Assembly: GCA_949316495.1 (NCBI GenBank)
Contig: OX439003.1
Span: forward strand, 20,149,198 to 20,213,197
Direction of reading: 5' to 3'
From: Amphiduros pacificus
Lineage: Eukaryota > Annelida > Polychaeta > Phyllodocida > Hesionidae
DNA: 64,000 bases
This document shows positions 33,571 through 44,319 of the stretch, piece by piece. The translations under genes were made by a program, and so were the position numbers. The notes under the pieces were generated by a model that saw only the letters and a program-made list of their open reading frames with translations, had not been told where the DNA came from and made no database searches. Within the stretch, counting starts at the first letter, position 1. Every line of letters begins with the position of its first letter.

Positions 33571-33766
33571 TTGTCACATTTTGCCATTTATTTTATTATA
33601 AAAATCTCCTCTCTGTATTCTTATTTGTGAAGACTTATTATTTAAGATCCTGGAGGTTGTGGGACCGACTTGGGCCCGCCACAGCACAAAGTTAGTCAGA
33701 CGGGTACGCTTTCTTTACATGACATTGTGTATTCGAGAATGGTTCTAAAGAAATAATGAAATAATG

Positions 33767-33769
<3 letters not shown>

Positions 33770-33838
<69 letters not shown>
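33770..33838. repeat. (TA)n microsatellite
   Basis: About 34 uninterrupted TA units. Confidence 0.95.
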
Positions 33839-33842
<4 letters not shown>

Positions 33843-35399
33843 GTGAGAGTGAGAAAGGCGAATGACTGAGAAGACGTTGACCAAAATTGCTATATTAGAT
33901 TTAATGAAATGTTAAACAGTGGCAGAATTGCTCGCTCACACCGGGGAGCAAGGTAATTACTGAGTGGCAGTTAAGCGGGATTAGGAGGCTGAGATTGTGA
34001 AAGAAGCTGCTTAAATAATAGATTCATGTTGTGTTCTCTCAAGAAAAGCCAGGTCATGGAAGTAAATAATTGAATTTTAATATATGTGAATGAAATAATG
34101 TAAGGTCTGTTCTGCCATACAAAGATAGTCGGAGAAGGGTTAGTTTAGAACTAATACAGTTTGAATGTATATAATGAATGCTATAATTATTTTGCTTCTA
34201 CCTGAATATTATAGAAATATGAAGTTGCATATTACCTTTAAACAAACCTCGGTTTGGTTTAATAGTCCCGGAACATTCAAGATAAATAGATAAATATAAT
34301 GGTGTCTGTGACCAACATATGTGGAGTATAGTTGACTGGATGAGTATTATATCTTTGTCTACTTTCCTCGACAACGAGGTGAAGGTATAAGAAAGTAGAC
34401 AGGGAAATCAGATGAAAGTCATTCTGGGGTAAGAGGTATTTGTAAATCAGCAAATCAGCAAATCAGCAAGACGAACCACACAGACAGAGGACGATCAGAG
34501 ACAAACAAATAACCGGCTTCCGCAAGCAAAAACATCATTTTATAGGTTTTTGGCTATTTTAGATTGACAGCATAAAAAGTAAAAACAAATTACAATAGCA
34601 CCACTGAACAAGTAATAGGCTCAACAGTGGCACTGTAAATGGGCTTACGTGCAAATTTTAAATGTGGTTTCCTTAGATATAAAGAAGAAATTAGCAATAA
34701 GGACAATAATTTTCTTCATAAATTCTGTTAAAATGCTGTATTAATATATGCTGAGAGCAATATAACTATTATACTTTATTATTGCTCTCAGATATATGCT
34801 ACAGTAAGTAACTTAATATAGGCCAAAGCCAACACCCCTGTCCCCAAAAAAGAAAGCAAAAACCAAAAAAAACAACAACAAAAAACAACAAAAGAAATAA
34901 AACAAAAAACAACAACAACAATACAATAACAAAAAACAAAACCATTACCAATTAATAAATTAGACTGTTGCATGAGTTTAGAACTGAGAGATGAGGTGTG
35001 TTGAGATTAGGAGATTTGCAACAAAGCATGTCCTGCAGACGTATTTCTGTATTGTCATCACATATTATCTGAAGTAATGGTGACAAATACCTTCAATAAA
35101 ATCCAGTAACACTTTCTCAAACTAACCGTCATCAAGAAGCCAATTGCTATTTCATTAAACAATGACAGTTCTTCAATGTCAATGGAAAGTAGCCGTATCA
35201 GAAGTATTGCTTTGCCCATGCTAGCCTACCATCTGCCTGGTTACTGAATGTGCAAACATTCCATTCTGAAATATTATATTATATATATACTGAAGTATCA
35301 TTATGTTGGCTGCATGGGGGCCCTTTTACTCATGTTCTGACATGCATATCGCTCAAATAGAACCTCATTTTTTTATTGTGTTATTATTTTTTTATATGT
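33839..35399. other. Non-coding interval with A/C-rich low-complexity tract
   Basis: No gene recognised. A tract at about 34850-34940 consists of runs of A broken by C (CAACAACAA and similar). Three short direct copies of CAAATCAG occur at about 34444-34468. Confidence 0.55.
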
Positions 35400-35570
35400 T
35401 CTGCATTTGCAAAAAAAACCAACTCAATTCTGTTTGTTCTCACGTGCAAATAAACCACCAAATGAAGATTTTCAGCACGAAAAATGTGTTTAACCGAACC
35501 AGGATTGGAACTCGCACCTTTCAAGACAGACATATTATCAACTGGGCCATTTCCCGTCTCTCTGCAGACC
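35400..35570 (-). repeat. tRNA-derived SINE fragment, minus strand
   Basis: Reading the minus strand from about 35565: an A-box-like ATGGCCCAGTTGATA, then after about 30 bases GCGAGTTCCAATCCTGG, which fits a B box. This is tRNA-like with a changed B-box centre. A T-rich stretch follows in the minus direction (35409-35419 as A run on plus). No target duplication was found, so boundaries are approximate. Confidence 0.5.
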
Positions 35571-36010
35571 TGTTCAAGAAAATATATATTTTTTATAAAC
35601 AACCGTTTTCCTCATGTTTTACTTTTGAATGTGGTATAAATATAGGGAAAATATGGAAAATCTTATTCCACATTTTTGTGTCTCGCAATACCCACGTCTG
35701 ATATGAACATTAAGACATAATTATGTTTGATAAATGTATGTAACATTATAAGAGTTAATTCGAAAAAGAAACGCAGTTAAATATTAGAAAAGATATATTT
35801 AACAAAAATGATAACACTTCAATTCTTGCAACTTACATGACTAGTGTACGTCTGTGTCAGTGTAATGAATATTGCTTTGGGCTACGGTAAGAATATACCA
35901 GTGGAGCTTATATTGGGAAAAGAAGTCCTCTTTTCCAAACTGGGGCCCCCATAGGGTTTTAGGATTATTGGATTTTTGGCCTAAAAAAGAGGGATTATTG
36001 GATTTTTGGG

Positions 36011-36499
36011 GTGAAATATCTGGGATTTTTGGATTTTGAGGAAAGTGTGTTGGAGCCCTCACAAGGGAGAAGTGTCTATGTCAAAAAAGGTTCTGTTGTA
36101 GTTATTAACACAATCAAACATGTGCATATATGTAAACTGAGGCAAGATATGCTTGAGAAGGGAAAATGTAAAGGGGAAATCTACTTGCAGAGCCCACTTG
36201 AGCCCACAGAGTTCTCAAATCAAAAACAATGTGTCATAGATAGAGAAAATGTCATCACTGTTTTAGATGATACTAACTATGAATATGTTCCAAAGGATGA
36301 TATAATTGTTCTGAATGAGGAGGTTTTGATCAATCTTTTGGACCTGATAAAGGATCAGGGTGATACGGAGACACCCAATGAGCAGCAAGAGTTAATCAGT
36401 GAGGAATTATCTCAGTTGTCATTTACTAGTGACACAAGGGCCACTAGGCCTAAAAGAGTTTCAAAAAAAAGGAAAGACACAGATTACTTTTTTTACTAA
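36011..36499 (+). CDS. Partial ORF1-like frame of the LINE
   Basis: An open frame of about 160 codons whose first in-frame ATG is at 36149; the earlier part runs into the GGATTTTTGG repeats and is probably not original coding. It is Asp/Glu-rich with a basic end (RPKRVSKKRK). No zinc knuckle, RRM or esterase motif is visible, so assignment as ORF1 rests only on position ahead of ORF2. Its LQSPLEPTEF segment recurs inverted near the ORF2 start (see finding). Likely a 5'-truncated and rearranged remnant. Confidence 0.4.
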   Translation: MKYLGFLDFEESVLEPSQGRSVYVKKGSVVVINTIKHVHICKLRQDMLEKGKCKGEIYLQSPLEPTEFSNQKQCVIDRENVITVLDDTNYEYVPKDDIIVLNEEVLINLLDLIKDQGDTETPNEQQELISEELSQLSFTSDTRATRPKRVSKKRKDTDYFFY

Positions 36500-36583
36500 T
36501 TTTGAATATGTTCAAAAGGATTGGGTGTCTCCGTATCACTATAACAGTGAGATTACTGTTAATTTCAAACTCTGTGGGCTCAA

Positions 36584-39500
36584 GTGGACTCTGCAAGTAC
36601 AGATGCTGTGCTTTTACGGATTCTATCATGGAATGTAAATTCATGGACCAAAAACAATGGAAATGCAAGAGGGATTATATTGAAATCACTTTGTCCTGAC
36701 ATAATATGTTTACAAGAAACAAAGCTGCCAGGTAAAAATGGATTAACTTTAGATGGATACAGATGGTATGGCCAAAACAGAAGCAGGAATAAAGTAACAG
36801 CACGCACTGCATCAGGTGGAATTGGAGTGTTTGTAGCAGACCATCTCTTTGAAAATTATAGTGTGAAAACTCTTGACAAGTCATTTGAAGGAATATATAG
36901 ATTATTGTTCAGAAATAAGTACACAGAGAATGAATTCATCATCAATTGTTGTTACTTACCGCCAGAAGGCAGTGAGTGGGGAAGAGATGGACAGGCCTTC
37001 TATGACTCCCTGTTGGCTGGTAGTTATAGAGCAAGTGATGTTGACTTACAGTTATTTTATGGCGATTTTAACTCCAGGATCGGAGATTGTGATGATTTCA
37101 TTGAAAATATTGATAACATACCTAAACGGAACCATATAGACACTTCCAAAAATAAACATGGAGAAATATTGTTAGATTTTCTAAAAGAGGCCAAAACATG
37201 TATAGTAAATGGAAGAGTAGGAGATAGCAACAAATACACATCAGTGACCTCAAAAGGTTGCTCTGTGGTGGACTATTGCTGTGTACCACATCACACCCTG
37301 CATCAGGTCAGAGATTGTGCAATATATACACCAAAGGATATATGTGATTCCATCAACTTCATTCCAGATTGTAAATTACCAGATCATTACATAATATGTA
37401 CAGACATAATAGTACAAGACAGACCAAGCACTGTTTCCCCCAGCTCAAGCGAGATTCCTGTCACATCAAATCATGAGAAAGTACCAAAACGTATGAGAAC
37501 TCCTCTTCCTGAAGGATTTATGTCTACAGAGGAAACAATAGTGAAAATAAATGAAGCAATTGAAAGAATCACAAACAAGTGTATTAATCAACATAATGTG
37601 GACAAACTGTACAAAGATGTATGTAATATTTATTTTGAGGAAATTCAAGCAGATATCCCAAACCACATGGGTAGAAAAGGAAAGAAGAAAGGGCGATTTC
37701 GTGCAAAGCCATGGTGGTGTGATCAACTTCAGGTTTTGTGGAAGAACTTAGTTAAAGCTGAAAATAGCCTGAAAAACTTCACTGGATCACGCCCAATCAG
37801 AAAGAGGTTGAGGAGAGATTTAAATGAAGCACAAAATGTCTTTGACAAGTGTTACAATAGACTGAAAAGACAATATCAAAAACAAGAGCAGGACGACCTT
37901 GTTGAAATCAACACAAAAGATCCAAGGGAATTTTGGAAAAAGTTAAAAAGTCTAGGTCCCCAGCAACCAAAGGAGCAAATACCTATGGAGGTTATAAATG
38001 ATGATGGAGATGTTAAATCTGGATCAAATGAAGTGCTGAGTGAATGGGAAAAGCAATACTCTCATCTATTTACACCTGAATTTTATGGATCTAATTTTGA
38101 TGATAACTTTTATGAGGATATTAAGCAAGCTAAAGTAGCCCTGGAAAACATTATGTTGGGGGAAACACTGGACCCAAACAGTGATGTCAATAATGAGAAC
38201 TCTTACATAACTGACATGGTTATGAATGGCCCCATTCAGCTGACTGAGGTCAAAAAGGTTGTCAGGTCAGCCAAAAACAACAAATCAGCTGGAGCTGATG
38301 GACTGCCAAGTGAAGTGTTCAAAAATGATAAATCTGAGGAAATGCTATTTAAACTCTTTAATAAATTTTTTACTAGTGGAGTGTTCCCAAGTGAGTGGTG
38401 TAAAGCACTTATAAAGCCCATTCCCAAAGGAAGGAGATATGATACCAGAGTGCCCCTAAACTACAGGGGAATCAGTCTTTTATGTACAATGTATAAACTC
38501 TATACAAGTGTATTGAATTCCAGACTTTCCAGTTACCTTGAGGATAATGAGATTTATGTTGATGAGCAAAATGGTTTCCGAAAGCACCGTGCCTGTATAG
38601 ACCATTTGTACACTCTCACCTCTATTATAAGGAACAGAAAACATCAAAAGTTAGACACATTTTCATGCTTTGTGGATATGCGCAAGGCCTTTGACTCTGT
38701 TGACCGCACATGCATGTTTTACAAGTTACTGAATAATGGAGTTTATGGATTTCTATACAAGTCACTTAAAAGTTTGTATGCTTCACCCATTGCCTCAGTT
38801 ATGATCAATGATAACATCACCGGTTGGTTCCCAGTAAAAACTGGTGTCCGTCAGGGGGACAACTTGTCGACGACTCTATTTGCCCTGTTTGTCAATGACC
38901 TTGCAACACAGCTTAAGGAAGCGGGTCTTGGAATCCCAGTTGGAGTATTGAAAATAGCTGTGCTCCTTTATGCTGATGATATAGTCTTACTGGCCGAGAA
39001 TGAAAATGACCTTCAAATATTAATGGATATAGTGAATGAATGGACCAGGAAGTGGAGGCTTCTCATTAATGTTGATAAGACCAAGGTTGTTCATTTTAGG
39101 CGTCAGTGTGTTCCAAAGACAAATTTTATATTTATGTGTGGTGAAAATCAAGTGGAAATTGTGGAATCATATAGATACTTAGGCCTGGAATTGAATGAGC
39201 ACATGGATTTTACAGTGACTGCAACAACACTAGCTGAAGCTGCAGGGAGAGCTCTTGGAGCCCTCATATCAAAGCACAAAGCGTGTGGGGGTCTGCATCA
39301 CTCAGTATATAAAAAGTATTATGAAACATGCATTGTACCTATCATGGATTATTCAAGTGCCATTTGGGGCTTCAAGCCTTATGCAAAATGTGATACCATA
39401 CACAATAGAGCCGTACGATGTTTCCTGGGGGTGCATAGATATGCATCAAATCAGGTGCTTTTTGGAGACTGTGCTTGGAAACCACCTATCATTAGGAGAC

Positions 39501-40186
39501 ATTTGGAGATGATACGTTTCTGGTACCGGATTCTGAAAATGGATGACAATAGGCTGACTAAACAAGTGTTCATGTGGGAATCCACTCTAATGCAGAGAAA
39601 TAATAACTGGTTTTCAGATTTGAAAAAGATATTTTCTAAGTTGAATAGGGTAGAATTAATTAACAAAAGAAATGTGGACGGTGTTTTTATCAATAAACTG
39701 TTATTAGAAGCAGAAAGAAAGATGATGGACAATGAATTTTCCAAATGGAGTGAAAATGTTGCTAACTCACCAAAGTTGCGTACATATAGACTCTTTAAAC
39801 AGTCTGTTGCTGAGGAACCCTATCTGGGTTTGTCTAGAAATATGAGATCATATATTGCTCAAATTAGATCTGGGATACTGCCACTCCGTATAGAAACAGG
39901 ACGTTATGGGCAAAATGCCATTCCACCTGATGAAAGGATATGTCAAATATGCTGTGAGGTGCCTGAGACTGAAATCCATTTTATTTTTAATTGCAAAGGA
40001 TACATTAATGAAAGAAATAGACTATTTAGTGATTGTATAAAACATTTTAATACATTCCTAGATATGAATACAACAGAACAGCTACAAGTAATGTTCAGTG
40101 AAATTTTAGTACCCAAACTTGCCTTGTACATAAAAAATGCTTTCAATATAAAAAGAGATCTATTGTATAAGTTTGAGGGAGGGTAA
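36584..40186 (+). CDS. LINE ORF2: AP-endonuclease, reverse transcriptase and C-terminal zinc finger
   Basis: One uninterrupted frame of 1,200 codons, open from 36563. The first 230 residues are an exonuclease-endonuclease-phosphatase domain: ILSWNVNSW, CLQETKL, YGDFNSR, SVVDY and LPDHY. Residues about 560-850 are the reverse transcriptase: NYRGISLL, FVDMRKAFDSVDR, GVRQGDNLSTTLF and YADDIVLLAE, with the catalytic Asp in AFD and the YADD pair intact. A C-terminal CQICCEVPETEIHFIFNC fits the zinc-finger motif of reverse transcriptase C-ends. The frame begins at GTG (36584); the first ATG comes only after the endonuclease domain, so the natural start is lost or translation depends on upstream sequence. 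No RNase H domain. Jockey/CR1/I-type general class; exact clade not determined. Its intactness suggests recent activity. Confidence 0.9.
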   Translation: MDSASTDAVLLRILSWNVNSWTKNNGNARGIILKSLCPDIICLQETKLPGKNGLTLDGYRWYGQNRSRNKVTARTASGGIGVFVADHLFENYSVKTLDKSFEGIYRLLFRNKYTENEFIINCCYLPPEGSEWGRDGQAFYDSLLAGSYRASDVDLQLFYGDFNSRIGDCDDFIENIDNIPKRNHIDTSKNKHGEILLDFLKEAKTCIVNGRVGDSNKYTSVTSKGCSVVDYCCVPHHTLHQVRDCAIYTPKDICDSINFIPDCKLPDHYIICTDIIVQDRPSTVSPSSSEIPVTSNHEKVPKRMRTPLPEGFMSTEETIVKINEAIERITNKCINQHNVDKLYKDVCNIYFEEIQADIPNHMGRKGKKKGRFRAKPWWCDQLQVLWKNLVKAENSLKNFTGSRPIRKRLRRDLNEAQNVFDKCYNRLKRQYQKQEQDDLVEINTKDPREFWKKLKSLGPQQPKEQIPMEVINDDGDVKSGSNEVLSEWEKQYSHLFTPEFYGSNFDDNFYEDIKQAKVALENIMLGETLDPNSDVNNENSYITDMVMNGPIQLTEVKKVVRSAKNNKSAGADGLPSEVFKNDKSEEMLFKLFNKFFTSGVFPSEWCKALIKPIPKGRRYDTRVPLNYRGISLLCTMYKLYTSVLNSRLSSYLEDNEIYVDEQNGFRKHRACIDHLYTLTSIIRNRKHQKLDTFSCFVDMRKAFDSVDRTCMFYKLLNNGVYGFLYKSLKSLYASPIASVMINDNITGWFPVKTGVRQGDNLSTTLFALFVNDLATQLKEAGLGIPVGVLKIAVLLYADDIVLLAENENDLQILMDIVNEWTRKWRLLINVDKTKVVHFRRQCVPKTNFIFMCGENQVEIVESYRYLGLELNEHMDFTVTATTLAEAAGRALGALISKHKACGGLHHSVYKKYYETCIVPIMDYSSAIWGFKPYAKCDTIHNRAVRCFLGVHRYASNQVLFGDCAWKPPIIRRHLEMIRFWYRILKMDDNRLTKQVFMWESTLMQRNNNWFSDLKKIFSKLNRVELINKRNVDGVFINKLLLEAERKMMDNEFSKWSENVANSPKLRTYRLFKQSVAEEPYLGLSRNMRSYIAQIRSGILPLRIETGRYGQNAIPPDERICQICCEVPETEIHFIFNCKGYINERNRLFSDCIKHFNTFLDMNTTEQLQVMFSEILVPKLALYIKNAFNIKRDLLYKFEGG

Positions 40187-40327
40187 GTGACTTATAAGCC
40201 TTCTAGGCTGGGTGGGCAATTTCAATGTTTTTAGCTTTTTGGGGAAATTGAAATACTGTCTTTAATGAACATTGTATATACCATATTGTCACTTAAATAA
40301 ATAAAATCTTATCTTATCTTATCTTAT
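40187..40327 (+). other. LINE 3' UTR and (TCTTA)n tail
   Basis: After the ORF2 stop comes a short UTR ending AAATAAATAAAATC followed by about four TCTTA units (about 40304-40327). Short tandem tails rather than poly(A) are typical of several non-LTR retrotransposon clades and mark the 3' end of the LINE. Confidence 0.8.
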
Positions 40328-40589
40328 ACATTTTGTAATGTGGCATGACCTGTGTGAAACACTAAATATCATGTTATATCATGCATGTTATGTAATTCAT
40401 TGCCAAATAAATTTGTACTAAATGTAAACATATTTTAGGATTTTTTGTTTTATACTTTTGGATTTTTAGATTTGAGGGGGAAAATATTTAAGGATTTTTG
40501 GCTACAAAAGATAAGGATTTTTGGATTTTTAGGTAAAAAAAGGGGGATTATTGGGTTTTTCATACCCCCCCTATGGGGGCCCCCAAACT

Positions 40590-40866
40590 CTAAATGTGAG
40601 TATCTAATAGGTTTGAAACCGCAATGCGACAGAGCCTATGAACATAATATTGTATACTTTGGCAGATATTTTGCGATTTGCTGAGCACACATATCCTGTC
40701 TATAAATAGGAAAGTTAATAAATGCAATAAAGGTTTTATCATGATTTGTGCCACTTGACATCCCACCTTGCTTATTCCCGCAATGCTTGTTTTATGTAGT
40801 ATATCATCAGGCAAGGATTATTTATATTTCACTCACAGGCACATGTGCAATTAAAGATAAGTTGAA
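40590..40866. other. Non-coding interval
   Basis: Short stretch between the composite element and the tetranucleotide array; nothing recognised. Confidence 0.6.
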
Positions 40867-41291
<425 letters not shown>

Positions 41292-42160
41292 TGTTGCTGT
41301 TTGAAAAATAAACAATTTTATTTCTAAAAAAAACGTTGAATGTGATTGGGTTAATAAATGAATAACCAACATATTGATTTCCTTTTATTTTCAGCGTGAT
41401 AAAAGCACCCGCCATCGAGAAAAGGTCCATAATCAAGACTCAATGCCCTACTCTTTGCAAAGAGTGACTGGAGAGCTGGGCGTTGTCACATCGTCATGAA
41501 AACAAAAAAGAAAATATTTTCATTTTGCAGGGATCTACGTGATTCAATATTAAAATATTTTGGTTTTTGATAAGATAACAAATGATTTTATCAGACATCT
41601 GATTTCTTTTCGTGATCTTCTGTTTGATAGCTGCATCAAGTGCCGTCAGTTGTCATATAACACACATATTGACTTACACATCTTTACGAGAGACAAACAT
41701 GTATGATTACAATGTTTTGAGATGATTCATTCTTCTGAAAAGCGAACCGTGAACAAATGCCCACATATTACACAGATATGGCTCATTTGTCTCATAAGAT
41801 TAATCTCAAGTGAAGAGGACCACATATAAATGCATAAATCGACACCTTATGTTACTCTCTATAGCAGATCCAGGATTTAGACCTGGCTCTGCAAGTAAAT
41901 AACATATTCAACCCTTTAAATGAGTGCTCAGAGGCCACACCCAGTAGAAGCAGCCAGTAGACAATGAGTCAAATATCTCGTCACATGGGGTAACATGGCC
42001 AACTTGTGTCATTGTTATCATGTGCGTAGCAAATCTATGCAAGGCGTATTGCGGCAGAGGAGGTATTTTATATGACTCTACCTCGCCATGCAGAGTATCC
42101 TTATGTCTCCAAGGTTTAAAATTAAAGATTTATTTCTCTCCAAATATTACAGTGGATTAA
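41292..42160. other. Non-coding interval
   Basis: No gene, RNA or clear repeat recognised; AT-rich with short open frames only. Confidence 0.6.
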
Positions 42161-42500
42161 ATGTGCCATTGTTTGTTTGTTTGTTTGGGGTTTCACATCA
42201 CTTTCAACATTATTTCAGTCATTTCGTGATGAGACCTACTTGTAGCAGATATAGTGCTGCCTCACTGAATTGTCATGTCGTAGGTCCTTGACATGACAAC
42301 CCACCCGGTCATAGATTTACAAGGACAACGGGTTAACCCTTTAGGCACGGGCCTCAGCTCATGTGGGAAATTGTATCACGAGTTCAATCCCTGCACGGCC
42401 GGGGTTCGAACCCACGACCTTTGGATCACCACAGAGGAACTGGTGCTAATAAGCTGGCGCTCTAACCAACTGCGCCACGGCCCGTGGCATGTGCCATTGT
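42161..42500 (-). mobile_element. tRNA-derived SINE (MetaSINE-like), minus strand, with 12-bp target duplication
   Basis: The perfect direct repeat ATGTGCCATTGT occurs at 42161-42172 and 42489-42500 and brackets the element (42173-42488). On the minus strand the 5' end gives GGCCGTGGCGCAGTTGG (A box) and GTGGGTTCGAACCCC (B box); the 65-base A-to-B distance suits a long-variable-arm tRNA (Leu or Ser type). The 3' end reads GACTGAAATAATGTTGAAAG, then GTGAAACCCCAAACAAAC, resembling the tail shared by MetaSINEs common in molluscs (recalled family knowledge, not searched). The perfect duplication and intact promoter boxes indicate a fairly young insertion. Confidence 0.85.
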
Positions 42501-43360
42501 ATTTACTGTAAATATTGGTCATTTATATCAATGTCTAAAATTAATCAAATACTTATTAGAATCAGAACTCCAAATGACTGAAATAAGTTACTTCAATGGA
42601 CATTTCCAATAATTATTAGCGACAAATGAATGATACTTAATACACGGTAAACTTAACTGACAAACATGGTAAACTGAATTGACCAACATTAGGTCATAAA
42701 CTGTAACCTGGTGTCTGGCACATATACTGACCAATCAGTACAACTGCCAGTACAAAACAATTCTGTTTATATTCTTTCACCAATGAGTTGTCAGACAGAA
42801 TTGTCTGACAACTCATACTGATGACGTTCAGCAGTGAACAAACAAAGCCATTTACGTTATACCACACTTTGAATCATGTAATGGGAGGATAACTAAATAA
42901 TCATCACAAGCAGTATCAAAACTGAAATATAAAATATTTATCTGTATTGTCAGGTCAGAACAGATTTTTGTTGATAACTGTATGCAATTCTCGAGTCCTA
43001 AAATATCAGTTATGAGTTTATTTGTTTTCTTTCATTTATAACTAAATCAAATACAAATTACTATTTGAATCATTCAATGATGATATTTCTGTTGCAAAGA
43101 TGTAATGTATTGTGTCACAGCTTTTCATTCAATATTATCATAGATTTATTTTAAAATTATAGTACTCTACATCTTGAATTGCAGGCCTCCAGGTTACGTA
43201 ATGGGCATGTCTCATTTCTTCAGTGAGTTTCTAGAGGCCATTTGTAAACCATTGTGTTTTGCAAATATTGTGTGATATAAAGTGAGTGAAGCAATACTGA
43301 TCTGTGATTGGCTAGATAAACTAGGCAATATTTTGAATAACATTTATCAATGCTTATCAA
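42501..43360. other. Non-coding interval with one perfect hairpin
   Basis: No gene recognised. A perfect 15-bp inverted repeat with a 4-base loop lies at 42783-42816. Confidence 0.6.
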
Positions 43361-43362
43361 AT

Positions 43363-44215
43363 TCGGGAATGATACCATCAGTCATCTCTAGTGATTTGAA
43401 TGACTTCATAATACCATCAGTCATCTTAAGAGGTATGCATCGTGTCATGATACCATCAGTCATCTCTAGTGATGTGAATGACTTTATAATACCATCAGTT
43501 ATCTTAAGAGATAGGCATTGTGTCATGATACCATCAGTCATCTCTAGTGATTTGAATGACTTCATAATACCATCAGTTATCCGAAGAGATGGGCATTGTG
43601 TCATGAAACCATCAGTCATCTCTAATGGTGTGAATGGCTCTGTAATACCATCAGTTATCTTAAGAGATGGGCATTGTGTCATGATACCATCAGTCATCTC
43701 TAGTGATTTGAATGACTTCATAATACCATCAGTCATCTTAAGAGATAGGCATTGTGTCATGATACCATCAGTCATCTCTAGTGATTTGAATGACTTCATA
43801 ATACCATCAGTTATCCGAAGAGATGGGCATTGTGTCATGATACCATCAGTCATCTCTAATGGTGTGAATGGCTCTGTAATACCATCAGTTATCTTAAGAG
43901 ATGGGCATTGTGTCATGATACCATCAGTCATCTCTAGTGATTTGAATGACTTCATAATACCATCAGTCATCTTAAGAGATAGGCATCGTGTCATGATACC
44001 ACCAATCAGTGATTTGAGCGTATTTATGATACCATCAGTCATCTCTAGTGATTTGAATGACTTTATAATACCATCAGTTATCTTAAGGGATAGGCATCGT
44101 GTCATGATACCATCAGTCATCTCTAGTGATTTGAATGACTTCATAATACCATCAGTTATCTTAAGAGATAGGCATCGTGTCATGATACCATCAGTCATCT
44201 CTTGTGATATGAGTG
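43363..44215. repeat. 39/78-bp minisatellite, open in frame on both strands
   Basis: Two alternating 39-bp half-units, both starting ATACCATCAGT(C/T)ATC, make a 78-bp repeat present about 11 times. On plus it reads as a 26-residue repeat (MIPSVISSDLNDF then IIPSVILRDRHCV). Three consecutive 78-bp units form a 234-bp higher-order block present twice. As 39 is divisible by three and the unit has no stop, 283-345 codon frames arise on both strands. The plus frame starts at GTG (43282), with no flanking splice signal or domain, so I treat it as non-coding. Confidence 0.85.
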
Positions 44216-44319
44216 ACCGTCAATCATCTCAAATAAGTAACCCTCTGACATTACCAGTGACAAGAGCAGTCTCATCAAAGCATCCATCATATCATCAACT
44301 TAAAGTGGATCTTATGTGA

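Larger units (their letters stand above)
35936..40589. mobile_element. 4.6-kb composite with 15-bp terminal inverted repeats and 6-bp target duplication, carrying a LINE
   Basis: The left end GGGGCCCCCATAGGG (35942-35956) is the exact inverse of the right end CCCTATGGGGGCCCC (40569-40583). CAAACT directly flanks both (35936-35941 and 40584-40589), as expected for a transposase target duplication. Inside both ends lie direct, not inverted, copies of GGATTTTTGG and GGGATTATTGG. Simplest reading: a small non-autonomous DNA element into which a LINE inserted. The GGGGCCCC part is itself palindromic, so part of the end match is cheap; the ATAGGG extension and the CAAACT pair are what make it persuasive. 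No transposase gene is present. Confidence 0.5.

Noticed and set aside
43363-44215. A CRISPR-like array of regular repeats (also considered for 49.3-50.1 and 63.2-64 kb)
   Set aside because: Units are directly contiguous with no unique spacers, and the genome is animal; these are minisatellites.
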